Of a stretch of DNA of 64,000 nucleotides, positions 32,477-41,272 are shown in pieces. The stretch lies in contig NZ_QPIJ01000001.1 in NCBI RefSeq assembly GCF_003336665.1, positions 62,001 to 126,000 of the forward strand, read 5' to 3'. The notes beneath the pieces are model-generated. The model was not told the DNA's origin and ran no database searches. It worked only from the letters and a program-made list of their open reading frames with translations. Positions within the stretch are counted from its first letter, which is position 1; the number at the start of each line of letters is the position of its first letter. Source of the stretch: Vreelandella rituensis. GTDB lineage: Bacteria > Pseudomonadota > Gammaproteobacteria > Pseudomonadales > Halomonadaceae. Made by a program: the position numbers and the translations under genes.

Positions 32477-32505
32477 AGTGTACGTCCCTAGAAGCGTACA
32501 CGCAA
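32477..32505 (-). promoter_or_regulatory. Class 2 promoter with CTAG-centred dyad (copy I)
   Basis: On the minus strand TTGCGT and TACACT are 17 bases apart; the spacer carries GTACG, CTAG, CGTAC. It drives the DUF3846-like gene. Confidence 0.7.
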
Positions 32506-32535
32506 GCGCTTTTCTCCCTCGGACTTCTATGCGCC

Positions 32536-33540
32536 CTAGAGCGTGCTTTCCATGAGCCGATCCAGGTCTGCGTTCATGATCACGCGATAGGGTTCCGGCG
32601 GCCCCTGGACGTGGGCGAAATGGATTTTAAGCTGTTTGATCTCCCGGGCGAGCTCCAAGCTTGCCTGCTCATTGGCCCAGGCGACCACCTCTTCAAACCA
32701 GGGGTCCAGCTCAAACATTCCCAGCTGGTGCAGGGCGTCTTCGATATCCGCGCAGGGCAGGTGGGCCGCATCCGCGGGGTGGACAAGTGCCACGATCCAG
32801 AGGGGGTCGGGAATCCCCGGGCCTGCCTGTGGCTCTCGCAAGATGCCGATGCGGGCGGGGATCGCCTGGCTTTTGGCGAGGGTCTTCAGGGCGCGGTCCG
32901 CCAGGTCGTGCGCCAGGCGCTTGGTGAACAACGTCAGCTCACCGCGAACGAGGTTTTCCGACAGAGACAGCGGTACATGCTGGCGCTCAACGCGATTCTC
33001 CCCGTGATCGACCCGGTGCCTGGCCATGGGCAAAAGCTCAGCCCTGATGGCTGTGATATTGCCCTCAAGGCGCTCCAGCAAGTAGGCGTGCAAGGACGTG
33101 AAATGATAATGGCGCCATTGATCGTTGCGGCGCTCCACTGCCTCAAGGCTAATGCGCTGGCGCTGATGGTGCAGATAGGCCGGCAAGGGTGGGATCGACG
33201 CAGGATCGTGTTCAAGGTGGGCGGCATGGGTGGCCTTTGCATCCTGCTCGATCATCTGGGCCAGGGTCGGCATGTCACTTTGGAAGACGTGCCCCAGGTT
33301 GTGCTCAAGATGATGAAAATGGTGTTCACCGGTGCCCATCAGCAGGGAGACAACCTGGTAAGCCGGTATCTTGAGGTCCTTTGCCTCCAGGAAGTCCTTC
33401 GCCCGGTCGATTAGGGTGCTGTGGTCGTAAGGCCCGGGACCGGCACTGGCATAAAACTGGTCGCGCAGGTCAGACATGTCTTCAATGGCCATCTGCTGGC
33501 GGAAGTCTTCAAGGGCGAGGTGAAATGCGCGTGTTGCCAT
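32536..33540 (-). CDS. Unknown 334-aa protein
   Basis: 334 residues; its ATG shares a base with the stop of the upstream gene (TAATG), so translation is coupled to the HigA-like/DUF2442 protein. Striking His-rich patch near residue 73 (GEHHFHHLEHNLGHVF), then long helices. No catalytic motif known. Partner or cargo of the preceding protein. Confidence 0.78.
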   Translation of the reverse strand: MATRAFHLALEDFRQQMAIEDMSDLRDQFYASAGPGPYDHSTLIDRAKDFLEAKDLKIPAYQVVSLLMGTGEHHFHHLEHNLGHVFQSDMPTLAQMIEQDAKATHAAHLEHDPASIPPLPAYLHHQRQRISLEAVERRNDQWRHYHFTSLHAYLLERLEGNITAIRAELLPMARHRVDHGENRVERQHVPLSLSENLVRGELTLFTKRLAHDLADRALKTLAKSQAIPARIGILREPQAGPGIPDPLWIVALVHPADAAHLPCADIEDALHQLGMFELDPWFEEVVAWANEQASLELAREIKQLKIHFAHVQGPPEPYRVIMNADLDRLMESTL

Positions 33541-34592
33541 TATGTTTTCTCGGTTGGACTGGGCCTAAGCGGGTGATCGCTGTCCGGGGCCCTACGGGTG
33601 TGAGTGATGGCATCAAGCGGGATGCCCAGGCAACGTCCATCGCTTAACTGCAGGTGTGCCGTGTCGATTCCATGACCGACTCGCTCTATTCTGGGTGTCG
33701 GGGCGTCAATGAACCGGGCGCGTTGCCCCGAGCCGATGGTGAGATCCCCGCGACCGGCGAACAGGCCATCGACACTGATATCTTCGTCCACGCCAGGCCA
33801 GTGGATGCCGAGGGGCGAGAGTTGGGGTGACCCCAGGCTTGCGCTATCGCCACGTTCAAGACGCGGAAACCAGTCGATCGGGCAGCTGACCCACCGGCCA
33901 TCGGCCAGACCCAGCAGCAGACGCTTGCGCTCGATGTGCACCCAGACGGGGGAATCAAGGGTGGCAGGGCTCGTGGGTTGCTTGGCAAAAGTCTCGAAGG
34001 CGGTCTCGGCATAGGCGGCATCCGCCTCCAGTACGTCCTGCGTGGGCTTGCGAACACCGGCAGTGCGCTCAAAGTCCGCGAGTTCGCTATCGCTCAGGGC
34101 GTCGTTGTCGTGGAGGGCGCGCATGGTCTCGAGCACTGAGGCAATCTCTTTGGATCCGCTGGCGTCCTCACGGGCCTCGGCAACGCGCAAGGCGTCATTA
34201 ACGATGGTCAGCACGTCTTGCCAGATAGCCGGCTGGCGTTGATGCAGTCGCTGGCGAACCGCGGTGACCAATACCCTGGCCGCCCGGGGCAACCACTCGA
34301 TGTGCTCTGCCCGCCACTCGCGCCAGCGGAGACCGTCACGCGGAGCGAAGAGCAGCTCACTGGGCAGCATGCCTGCGACGACCGCTTCGGAGAGCTCCAC
34401 GACCTCGCCCTCGGGGGTGATGATGGGACTGACCTCCCCGTAGTGCTGGCGCTCGTAGGCCTCGATGTCATTGATCAGCGCATCAAACCGCTGACCTTCG
34501 GTAGTGGCGGGGTCCGGTTCAGGTATCCGGTCAAACAGTGAAGATACCTCACGCAGAGCCGCCCGGTATTCGGCATCGCTTTGTAGGGACAT
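33540..34592 (-). CDS. HigA-like N-terminus fused to DUF2442 domain
   Basis: 350 residues. Residues 1-55 (EYRAALREVSSLFD, GQRFDALINDIEAYERQHYGEV) match the N-terminal segment of HigA-type antitoxins, but the HTH that should follow is absent. Residues about 215-280 are a DUF2442 domain: RLLLGLADGRWVSCPIDWFPRL, then GIHWPGVDEDISVDGLFAGRGD. A shorter DUF2442-like strand pair (HLQLSDGRCLGIPLDAI) follows at the end. DUF2442 proteins are often antitoxin or regulator partners of DUF4160-type proteins; none is seen here. Coupled to the 334-aa gene. Confidence 0.75.
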   Translation of the reverse strand: MSLQSDAEYRAALREVSSLFDRIPEPDPATTEGQRFDALINDIEAYERQHYGEVSPIITPEGEVVELSEAVVAGMLPSELLFAPRDGLRWREWRAEHIEWLPRAARVLVTAVRQRLHQRQPAIWQDVLTIVNDALRVAEAREDASGSKEIASVLETMRALHDNDALSDSELADFERTAGVRKPTQDVLEADAAYAETAFETFAKQPTSPATLDSPVWVHIERKRLLLGLADGRWVSCPIDWFPRLERGDSASLGSPQLSPLGIHWPGVDEDISVDGLFAGRGDLTIGSGQRARFIDAPTPRIERVGHGIDTAHLQLSDGRCLGIPLDAITHTRRAPDSDHPLRPSPTEKT

Positions 34593-34699
34593 TGATTGCT
34601 CGCTTTCTCGTGGTCACCAGTTTGATGGTAGCACTCGAGGCGGGTGGGCGAGCTTCTAATCCTGTAGGCGGCCCGCGACCGGAGGCGAGCGCTCTTTTT

Positions 34700-35707
34700 T
34701 CAGGAGGTGGCTTGTTCGGGGCTGGGGGCGCTGCGCAGCCCCAGCAGGAGGTTGCTGCCCACGATCAGCGTCGATGCGGCGATTTCATACAGCGTAAGAG
34801 GCCGGCCTTCTATCACCGCAAGCGTGAGGACCGCGCCGATCGGCATGAAATACCAGAGTGCGCCAATGGCGGCATTGTTGGCACGATAGATCGCCAGATC
34901 GTAAAGCAGGCTTCCCATGCCGAGGATGGCGAAACCGACGAAGCCGATGAGAACTAAGCTCGCCATCGGCATTTCGAGGGGTGTGTTTCCGAACAACAGG
35001 AAAGCCCCGATCAGCAGCGGAGCAGCGACGGAGCGAACACCGGCTTCCGTGAGCACCCCTAGCTTGAAACCGTCCAGATCCAGCCCCTTTTCGGCGGAAA
35101 TGGCTTGCCAGGTGTCCATGCACCGCAAGCGGAAATAGCAGTTGAGGGCCATGGCTAACCCGCCAAGTCCCGCTAGCCCCATTACCATGAGCGCACTGCC
35201 GCTCAGCGCGCCATCCTCCATCGGGCGATAGTTCGACGCCGTGAGCAGCAGAAACCCGGCGAAGGCCGCGCCGACCAGGGCGAAGTCCTTCCAGGTAGTG
35301 CTTTTGCTTTCCCGGCGAAGCGCGCTGTCGAAATAGAAAAACAGCAGCGGCCAGGCCTCGAAAACCAGGATGGCGAGTACGTCGAACTGGGTGCTTGCCT
35401 GAAGGGCGAAGTAGAGCAGCAGGTGGTTTGCGCTGATCAGCACGCCGGACATCAGCGTGGGCAGGCTCAGTCTCGCCAGGTGATCGGCACTCAAGACAGG
35501 GGTTGCTGAGCGCCTGCTGGGGGCTATCACCAGGAACCAGGCGAAGACCGCCATGCTGACGGCTGCCAGTGTGTGGGCGACGGCCGCCACATAGAAGGCG
35601 CCTAAGGTGTCGATCAGTCCGTTGACCAGGGGCGGGTAGAGCATCCAGAGCGTAACAGCGGTGATCATGAGGGAGAGTGGGTGAGTGGCAATACGGCTTA
35701 GCGTCAT
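34700..35707 (-). CDS. DMT-superfamily (EamA) transporter
   Basis: 335 residues with about ten hydrophobic segments spread along the protein, the typical two-times-five layout of EamA exporters. Conserved features include the SANHLLLYFALQAS segment and the second-half WYFMPIGAVLTLAVIEGRPLTLYEI. Such proteins export metabolites or amines; the substrate is unknown. Its ATG overlaps the stop of a truncated ATPase fragment (ATGA), so its translation may depend on that fragment. Confidence 0.87.
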   Translation of the reverse strand: MTLSRIATHPLSLMITAVTLWMLYPPLVNGLIDTLGAFYVAAVAHTLAAVSMAVFAWFLVIAPSRRSATPVLSADHLARLSLPTLMSGVLISANHLLLYFALQASTQFDVLAILVFEAWPLLFFYFDSALRRESKSTTWKDFALVGAAFAGFLLLTASNYRPMEDGALSGSALMVMGLAGLGGLAMALNCYFRLRCMDTWQAISAEKGLDLDGFKLGVLTEAGVRSVAAPLLIGAFLLFGNTPLEMPMASLVLIGFVGFAILGMGSLLYDLAIYRANNAAIGALWYFMPIGAVLTLAVIEGRPLTLYEIAASTLIVGSNLLLGLRSAPSPEQATS

Positions 35708-35829
35708 ACCGCTTCACCTTTAATAATCACCTCGGCAATAGCGTTGCCGAGGGAGCCGGATTGCTCACAGATGATAGCCGTATGAACGGTAAATTGACGG
35801 GCTTCGGGGATTGTTGTCACGGTGGTCAT
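35704..35829 (-). pseudogene. Truncated copy of the GHKL ATPase N-terminus
   Basis: 41 codons starting at ATG 35829 with GGAG upstream. The product (MTTVTTIPEARQFTVHTAII ... GSLGNAIAEVII) is a diverged copy of the first 40 residues of the 573-aa ATPase at 38620 (MTALTAPEARQFTVHPAIIK ... AGSPDKAIAELIM), with a 3-residue deletion, after which it stops. The stop overlaps the transporter ATG. It is either a relic of a duplication or a retained leader peptide. Confidence 0.75.
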
Positions 35830-35883
35830 GCGGGCTCTCCGGGTCGTGGGAGGGGGTTGATGGGTTGGGTTGGGGTGGGCTGC

Positions 35884-36552
35884 TCACCGGCCCATGGCGA
35901 AAATAATCATCACAAAAATGAAGAGCCCAACCAGACTGAGGGCAAGCGAATAGCCGCTGGCGTCGCTCACCTTTTCATCGGCGATCTGGCGTGCGGGAAG
36001 CTGCCGCACTTCTTTCTCCACGTTCGCCCGGCTGGTGCTTGCCTGTTCTCGATCGGCGGTGTACTGGACGCGCTTCACCAGGGCGGGCTCTGCGCTCAGT
36101 ACGTGGATGGTGTACTTGTAGTTATTCGTCCATGCCTCTCCGGTGCGCCGATCCCTTTGCAGGTTCACCAGGGCATTGCAGCCAGCGCTTCTCGCCTTGG
36201 CCTTGAGTTTGTCCATTGCGGCGTGAGGATCTCTGCTCTCGACAGTGACGCGCCCCAGCCGGTGGATCACTTCATTGCCCTTGCCGCAGGCCGAGGTTTT
36301 GCTGACGATCATGTCGGTCTGGTCGAGGGCTTGGTAGTGCTTGGCGGCGACGGCCTCAATCACCACGTTTTCGGCGGCCATTCCCTTGGGCGTCGGGCGC
36401 TCGCCGAAGGAGACAATCTTTCCGGCGGCGAGCTTTTCTCTGTCGGCGGGCCGGACATTGGAGGCATGGAAGAAAATGGATTCGCCTTTTTCGCTGTCGA
36501 TGAAGCCGTAACGCTTCTGGGCTGAGTACGATTTGATGGTTCCGCTGGGCAT
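35884..36552 (-). CDS. Cold-shock domain protein with C-terminal membrane anchor
   Basis: 222 residues from ATG 36552 (AAGGAAG upstream). Residues 1-65 are a cold-shock domain with RNP1-like KRYGFIDS and RNP2-like IFFHASNV, so it should bind single-stranded RNA or DNA. Residues about 90-160 have a YbjQ-like look (GRVTVESRDPHAAMDKLKAKARSAGCNALVNLQ). The last 20 residues are one membrane helix (YSLALSLVGLFIFVMIIFAM). An RNA-binding protein tethered to the membrane is unusual. Confidence 0.8.
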   Translation of the reverse strand: MPSGTIKSYSAQKRYGFIDSEKGESIFFHASNVRPADREKLAAGKIVSFGERPTPKGMAAENVVIEAVAAKHYQALDQTDMIVSKTSACGKGNEVIHRLGRVTVESRDPHAAMDKLKAKARSAGCNALVNLQRDRRTGEAWTNNYKYTIHVLSAEPALVKRVQYTADREQASTSRANVEKEVRQLPARQIADEKVSDASGYSLALSLVGLFIFVMIIFAMGR

Positions 36553-36670
36553 AGGGGCTTCCTTGGTTACACGGTCCTTTTCACGGTCCTTGGGGGTTGA
36601 GGTGTCACGCCATGTCGGCCGGGAGCCCACTGGCGGGAGAGCGTGGTATGACTATTGCGTCGGGCATGGC

Positions 36671-37618
36671 CTATGCCGGTTGACTGAGGGTTGAGCGCGT
36701 CAAGGTGAAAGCCTGTTCTTGGTGAAGGTCTTTCGTAGCCCAATGCGACTCAATGGTATCGGCGTAGCGCTTTATCATGGCGCGTGTCTCGGTGGAGGTA
36801 TTGCCGAAGCCCATTTCCACGATATTTTTCTGTATGACATCGTAGAAAACGTAACGGGGCTCGCCGGTAAGAACTCCGTAACGCGCGAGCAGAAGGGGGC
36901 ATTGGGTCCAGATATGATCCCATTCCGAAGCCTGGGTGAAGTGAGAGCCGTCATGGATAAACAAGGTTTTTTCGCGGATCGCGTCATGGGGGCGCTGCGT
37001 CAGTATTGCCGCTTCGATGTCGGCTTTGCTGACTACCCGTGAGGCGGGAAAGACCGGAAAAAGATCTTCATCCTTGGGTTGAGCGGAAATATCAGGAACC
37101 CCGACATTGACCAAAATCGCCATTGTCCGTATGTCGATAATGACAGCGATCCACTGGCTAAACTCTTGCAGCCTGCCGTGTGTCTTTTCCTCCACTGGAA
37201 GAATCCATCGAGAGGGCGACTTGGTATAAATCGCGCTGCCGGCATCTTTGATGATGTCCTTGACGTTGGGGTGGTAGAGCAAGCGGAACTCAAGACCAGG
37301 ATTTGAGACCCCGCCACGAACGACGCTTTCTCGTGACTGGGTTAGGCAGACCATGGTGTCGTGGGTTCGGAATAGATCGGCAATGCGTTGAAATATTTTG
37401 CGGTATCTTGCTTCCTCAATGAGAATGGTGCGGATTTTGTCGAATATCTCCTGATCCTCTAATCGCTTAAATCCCTCTAGGCGTAGCGTGTGCTCTGCTG
37501 ATTGTGCCTCTTGCCACTCCGGGTAGTGATCGGGCAACTCATGCCGGTTGGATCGCCACTTTTGTTGCGCCATTATCTCGCGAGCGCGTTTTTGGTTTTC
37601 TGTCAGCCGTTTTGGCAT
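36671..37618 (-). CDS. Unknown 315-aa protein, GHKL operon gene 4
   Basis: 315 residues, AAGGAAG ribosome site, 41 bases after the 295-aa gene. N-terminus is basic (MPKRLTENQKRAREIMAQQKWRS) and might bind DNA; the rest is mixed alpha/beta with no motif known. Last gene of the four-gene unit 36671-41220. Confidence 0.78.
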   Translation of the reverse strand: MPKRLTENQKRAREIMAQQKWRSNRHELPDHYPEWQEAQSAEHTLRLEGFKRLEDQEIFDKIRTILIEEARYRKIFQRIADLFRTHDTMVCLTQSRESVVRGGVSNPGLEFRLLYHPNVKDIIKDAGSAIYTKSPSRWILPVEEKTHGRLQEFSQWIAVIIDIRTMAILVNVGVPDISAQPKDEDLFPVFPASRVVSKADIEAAILTQRPHDAIREKTLFIHDGSHFTQASEWDHIWTQCPLLLARYGVLTGEPRYVFYDVIQKNIVEMGFGNTSTETRAMIKRYADTIESHWATKDLHQEQAFTLTRSTLSQPA

Positions 37619-37659
37619 GTTATGACTTCCTTGTGCGTACAGCGTTCTGGGGCGCCAGC

Positions 37660-38547
37660 TCAGTTGAGCATCTCGGGCGGCGGCATTGGCTTGGATTCAT
37701 TGGCTGGGCATTCGTGTGCCGTCTCCGTTGGCCCGAGGGGGTATGAGAAGGACAAAAACAGGGCCGGGATGTCATCCTGGGTGCCAGGTTTAACATGGGG
37801 CTGTGCACTGCCTGCGGGCGTCGCACTCAGCATGGCCATGACGTTATCCGAACCGAGAATAGATGAACGTTTGGAGAAGAACGTGCTGTTGGGAATCCAG
37901 CGCAGCCAGGCCGCTTCCGTTGCCTGACAGGCGCCGTCCAGTGGGATCAGGAAGGTACCTTCTGAGACGTAGAGATCATCCCGTGCCTTGAACTGTTCCT
38001 CTACCAGGAAGACAGCCTCCATCGCTGGGGGAATACCCTCGCCAAGGCTACTCATGGCGACGCGAATCAGACCACCGGTGGGCTCACGCGTTAATACCCG
38101 GCTCGGCTCCGGGTTGTTTCTCCCCAACCGACCCTTGGGCATGGGAAGATTAGCCGCAATGCGTTGGGGGGCGGCTGTCATCAGCGCCAGGTCATCGCTG
38201 GGAATGCTTTGCACCGCGGTTGTGGTTCGTCCGGTTGACTCCATCGACCAGACATCATCGAACAGCAAGCCACCTTCAATTTTCAAATCGTTCTCGACGC
38301 AGTGGACGATGGTGTCGCGGATGTGGTCTAGCACCAGCGGGGTATCAAGTTCAGACAGTGTTGAGCCGGCGCGAGCCTTCAGTAGCGCACGCGTATGCGG
38401 CCACTCGAGTATGGTGGCGCCGTTGTGGGCAAGCACGGTTTCGTTGACCTGTTCGATGCCCCACTGGTGGCAGGCGTGCCAGTACACCGGTGCGACGAGG
38501 GTGTTGCCGAGTAGGGCGATGAAGGGGTCCGCGGTAGCTTGTGACAT
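37660..38547 (-). CDS. Unknown 295-aa protein, GHKL operon gene 3
   Basis: 295 residues from ATG 38547; the frame is open further upstream but overlaps the ATPase-gene leader. Soluble, with Ser/Pro-rich stretches and a long C-terminal disordered tail (PANESKPMPPPEMLN). No motif recognised. Sits 72 bases after the ATPase. Confidence 0.75.
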   Translation of the reverse strand: MSQATADPFIALLGNTLVAPVYWHACHQWGIEQVNETVLAHNGATILEWPHTRALLKARAGSTLSELDTPLVLDHIRDTIVHCVENDLKIEGGLLFDDVWSMESTGRTTTAVQSIPSDDLALMTAAPQRIAANLPMPKGRLGRNNPEPSRVLTREPTGGLIRVAMSSLGEGIPPAMEAVFLVEEQFKARDDLYVSEGTFLIPLDGACQATEAAWLRWIPNSTFFSKRSSILGSDNVMAMLSATPAGSAQPHVKPGTQDDIPALFLSFSYPLGPTETAHECPANESKPMPPPEMLN

Positions 38548-38619
38548 AAGCTGGTTCTCTATTTTGGGATTATCCAATTGACGTGAATCACACGCCGACG
38601 TGAAGGTGCGCAAATACGG

Positions 38620-40341
38620 TCACGACGCGGCGGCCTTGCGCGTTGAGCGCGTTGGCAAATCCTGCGCCAGCTTGGCGATTTGCTTGATGTGTTGGCCGTG
38701 CTCGCCCGAGGGGACGATCCCTTTTCGGCACAGCCCGGAGACATAGCGGCGGAAGAAGGCGTCAACGATCTTGCCAAAGTCGGGGTCGAGGATGGCTTCG
38801 TGAAACTGCTGGTAGAAGTCGTAATCATGCGAGTGGGTGCCGGAGGTGCTGTCGCCGTGGCAATACTCATGGACGATGAGCGCGACCAGCTTATTGACCC
38901 CGCATTTGTGGTGCCTGACATTTTTCAGGATGCCGCGGTCGATCTGGATGTAGCTGCAACCATCCGTCCAGGCTTCCACTTTGTCTGCTTTGCCCGCACT
39001 GATCTTCCTGACTCCCCCTGGCGCCCGGACAAGGTTGTAAATCTCGACATTCATGGCTCGGGCAATCCTGAGCACGAGCATTTCTTCGTTGGTGAGCTGG
39101 CTGTCCTTGATATCGTCCGTGGTGTCATCGAGGCTGTTGACGAAGAATTGAAAATCTTTGAAGTAGCTTTTGCCGTTGGGCGGAAATATAGCGAGTCGCT
39201 TTATCAGCCGGCCAATGATGTCGACGGCATCTTGGTCGGTTGGATTGCCTCGGGTCAGCATCCCAATGGTTTGCGGCATGATCACTGAGGCCATGCCTGA
39301 GCGGTGGACATGCTCGGCGATCGTAATGTGAGTGCGGTCGTGTAGGGTGAAACGTTCGGCTGTCAGCATCTTTTCGGGGGATTGCTTGTTGCCGAAGATA
39401 TCCACCATGAATCTCAAGCTGCGAATCTTGCGCTGCAGCTCATGCGGAATGGGGTCATCGGTGTGGACGATCCACTCCAGCAGGGCGGGCACCTCGTGAT
39501 CTTTTAGCTGCTGGACGCGTGCCAGGCGCTTTTGATAATGCGCCTTCAGCCTGAGTTTGATACGACTCCAGACGTCGCAGCCGCAGAGAATGGCGTTGCG
39601 CGCCATGTTCAGCGCAAGGGGTTGCTTGGTGTTTACCACCCCGCCAACGCCAAACCAATGAGCCTGTTGCTTTGCGACCATAACGCCCTTGTTGTAGATC
39701 AAAAGCTCCCAGTCCGTTCGGTTCAGGCTGTAGAAGGCGTGGTCGTCTTCATCGGTCCAGTCGGCTTGAGAGGGCAGTGTGTTGATGACCGTTCCATTGA
39801 AGGTGACCGGCACTGCGACGTAGGCGACCATCTCGGCGAGGTCTCTTTCCAGCGACTTGCTTGAGTGCGGCAGCGAGTAGGGCTTATAGGGGTCTGTCGT
39901 TCCGGTGACGGTGACCGTGCAGCCCTCGGCAAAAGTGTCATGCTCCTGGAGGTGGTAGCCGAAGTTTTCGACCTCGCCGGCCAGGTCCGCCACCATTTCA
40001 TAGTGCCCACTGCGCCAGCTCACCTTGCCATAGACCATGATCTGCCCCCGGCCCACCCGAAAGCGGCCGTAGATGGCATCGCCTTCTTCGTGTGGCAGGC
40101 CGAAGGTCTCGAACACCTGGAGGATTTCTTCGCGAGAGCTAAAGCCTCGACCATCGTCCTTGATGGTGAGTGTGCCGTCCTCAAACGTAATATCGACCCT
40201 TGTCGCACCCGCGTCGACGCTGTTCATGATCAGCTCGGCAATGGCCTTATCGGGGGAGCCTGCCTGCTCGCGGATGATGGACTTGATGATAGCGGGATGT
40301 ACGGTAAATTGCCGGGCCTCGGGGGCGGTAAGGGCGGTCAT
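38620..40341 (-). CDS. GHKL (Hsp90-like) ATPase fused to HExxH domain
   Basis: 573 residues. The N-terminus is a GHKL ATPase: N-box AIAELIMNSVDAGATRVDI at about residues 33-51 (Glu for catalysis, Asn and Asp-Ala for Mg-ATP) and G1-box IKDDGRGFSS near 59. A MutL/Hsp90-like transducer-type region follows. At about residue 495 comes ALIVHEYCHGDSTSGTHSHDYDF, an HExxH helix with further His and Asp residues in zinc-ligand distance. I know of no named family combining the two. ATP-driven conformational control of a metallopeptidase-like domain is the obvious hypothesis. It is gene 2 of a four-gene leftward unit; its leader AGAGATCACGCATGAC is shared with gene 1. Confidence 0.82.
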   Translation of the reverse strand: MTALTAPEARQFTVHPAIIKSIIREQAGSPDKAIAELIMNSVDAGATRVDITFEDGTLTIKDDGRGFSSREEILQVFETFGLPHEEGDAIYGRFRVGRGQIMVYGKVSWRSGHYEMVADLAGEVENFGYHLQEHDTFAEGCTVTVTGTTDPYKPYSLPHSSKSLERDLAEMVAYVAVPVTFNGTVINTLPSQADWTDEDDHAFYSLNRTDWELLIYNKGVMVAKQQAHWFGVGGVVNTKQPLALNMARNAILCGCDVWSRIKLRLKAHYQKRLARVQQLKDHEVPALLEWIVHTDDPIPHELQRKIRSLRFMVDIFGNKQSPEKMLTAERFTLHDRTHITIAEHVHRSGMASVIMPQTIGMLTRGNPTDQDAVDIIGRLIKRLAIFPPNGKSYFKDFQFFVNSLDDTTDDIKDSQLTNEEMLVLRIARAMNVEIYNLVRAPGGVRKISAGKADKVEAWTDGCSYIQIDRGILKNVRHHKCGVNKLVALIVHEYCHGDSTSGTHSHDYDFYQQFHEAILDPDFGKIVDAFFRRYVSGLCRKGIVPSGEHGQHIKQIAKLAQDLPTRSTRKAAAS

Positions 40342-40362
40342 GCGTGATCTCTCTGCTAGTGG

Positions 40363-41220
40363 TCAATGGACTTGCTGATAGGGTTCAACTGATGCCATGT
40401 CTTGCATACCTGAAGAAGCAAGCTCGCCGACGTCAAAGGGGCAAGGCGCGCTCTGATCGTTTTGCACGAACACTCTGAAGAGATCCTTGCTGACGGGGCT
40501 GTCAACGAAGCAAAGGGTTGGCGTAGACGGTTCGTGGAGCGCCGGGGTGTCGGGAGAGTTCGGACTGATGCGAAACGCGATGCCTTCTTTGGCATGCCGG
40601 GGCTGCATGCCGGTTATGCCGCCATACATCCTCACCACCATGTGATCCATGTATTCGTCAAAGGGGATAACGCCCACATGGCCGAGCAGGCAGTAAAGGA
40701 AGTGCCGCAAGTCACGTAGGCTGACGGGCGGGACGATCGCAGGTTGCACTTCTTCGCGTTGATCCGTGGCCTCGCCCCATTGGATGAGGCCGATCGGGTC
40801 GAGGTGGGAAATGCCGTAATGGGCTCTTACTATCTGTTTATGCGCGGATCTGAGTTCACTGCGCGTGAGGCCATGGAGCTTTGCTAGCCGTGTTTTTTCC
40901 AAACGGCAAGAGGCCTGCAACATCGTCTTTATGCCAAACGGCGGTTGGTTGTCTTGATCGAATACGAATTCTTCAAAGGAGCCGCCGGCATCTCGGTAGC
41001 GTGAGAAGTGGTGGCAAAGCTCCACGGCGGTATCAGCTGCCTCGGCCTGCTTGATTATTTCAAACGTATCTATGTAGGCGTCGCGCTGAAACGTGGGTTT
41101 TTGCTGGTCGCCATGGGTTATCTGCAGGTTGTGATAGGCAACGGCAAAGGATCGGAGCTCTCCCTCGATGGCATCTCTGAAACTGGTGGGCGGGTTAACT
41201 TCTGACGTCGGTTCTGTCAT
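40363..41220 (-). CDS. Unknown 285-aa protein, GHKL operon gene 1
   Basis: 285 residues; the ribosome leader AGAGATCACGCATGAC is the same as that of the ATPase gene, which starts 21 bases downstream. Soluble, no known motif. As first gene of the unit, it is a possible partner or regulator of the ATPase. Confidence 0.78.
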   Translation of the reverse strand: MTEPTSEVNPPTSFRDAIEGELRSFAVAYHNLQITHGDQQKPTFQRDAYIDTFEIIKQAEAADTAVELCHHFSRYRDAGGSFEEFVFDQDNQPPFGIKTMLQASCRLEKTRLAKLHGLTRSELRSAHKQIVRAHYGISHLDPIGLIQWGEATDQREEVQPAIVPPVSLRDLRHFLYCLLGHVGVIPFDEYMDHMVVRMYGGITGMQPRHAKEGIAFRISPNSPDTPALHEPSTPTLCFVDSPVSKDLFRVFVQNDQSAPCPFDVGELASSGMQDMASVEPYQQVH

Positions 41221-41272
41221 GCGTGATCTCTTTTTGGGTCAGGACTGTGGCGGGTATTCAAGGTCGACGCTT

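Noticed and set aside
32611-33414. 267-codon frame opposite the 334-aa gene
   Set aside because: Shadow of the leftward gene, which is translationally coupled to its neighbour.
34785-35717. 310-codon frame overlapping the transporter in another phase
   Set aside because: The product is Arg/Pro/His-rich with no membrane segments, while the other phase gives a clean ten-helix transporter.
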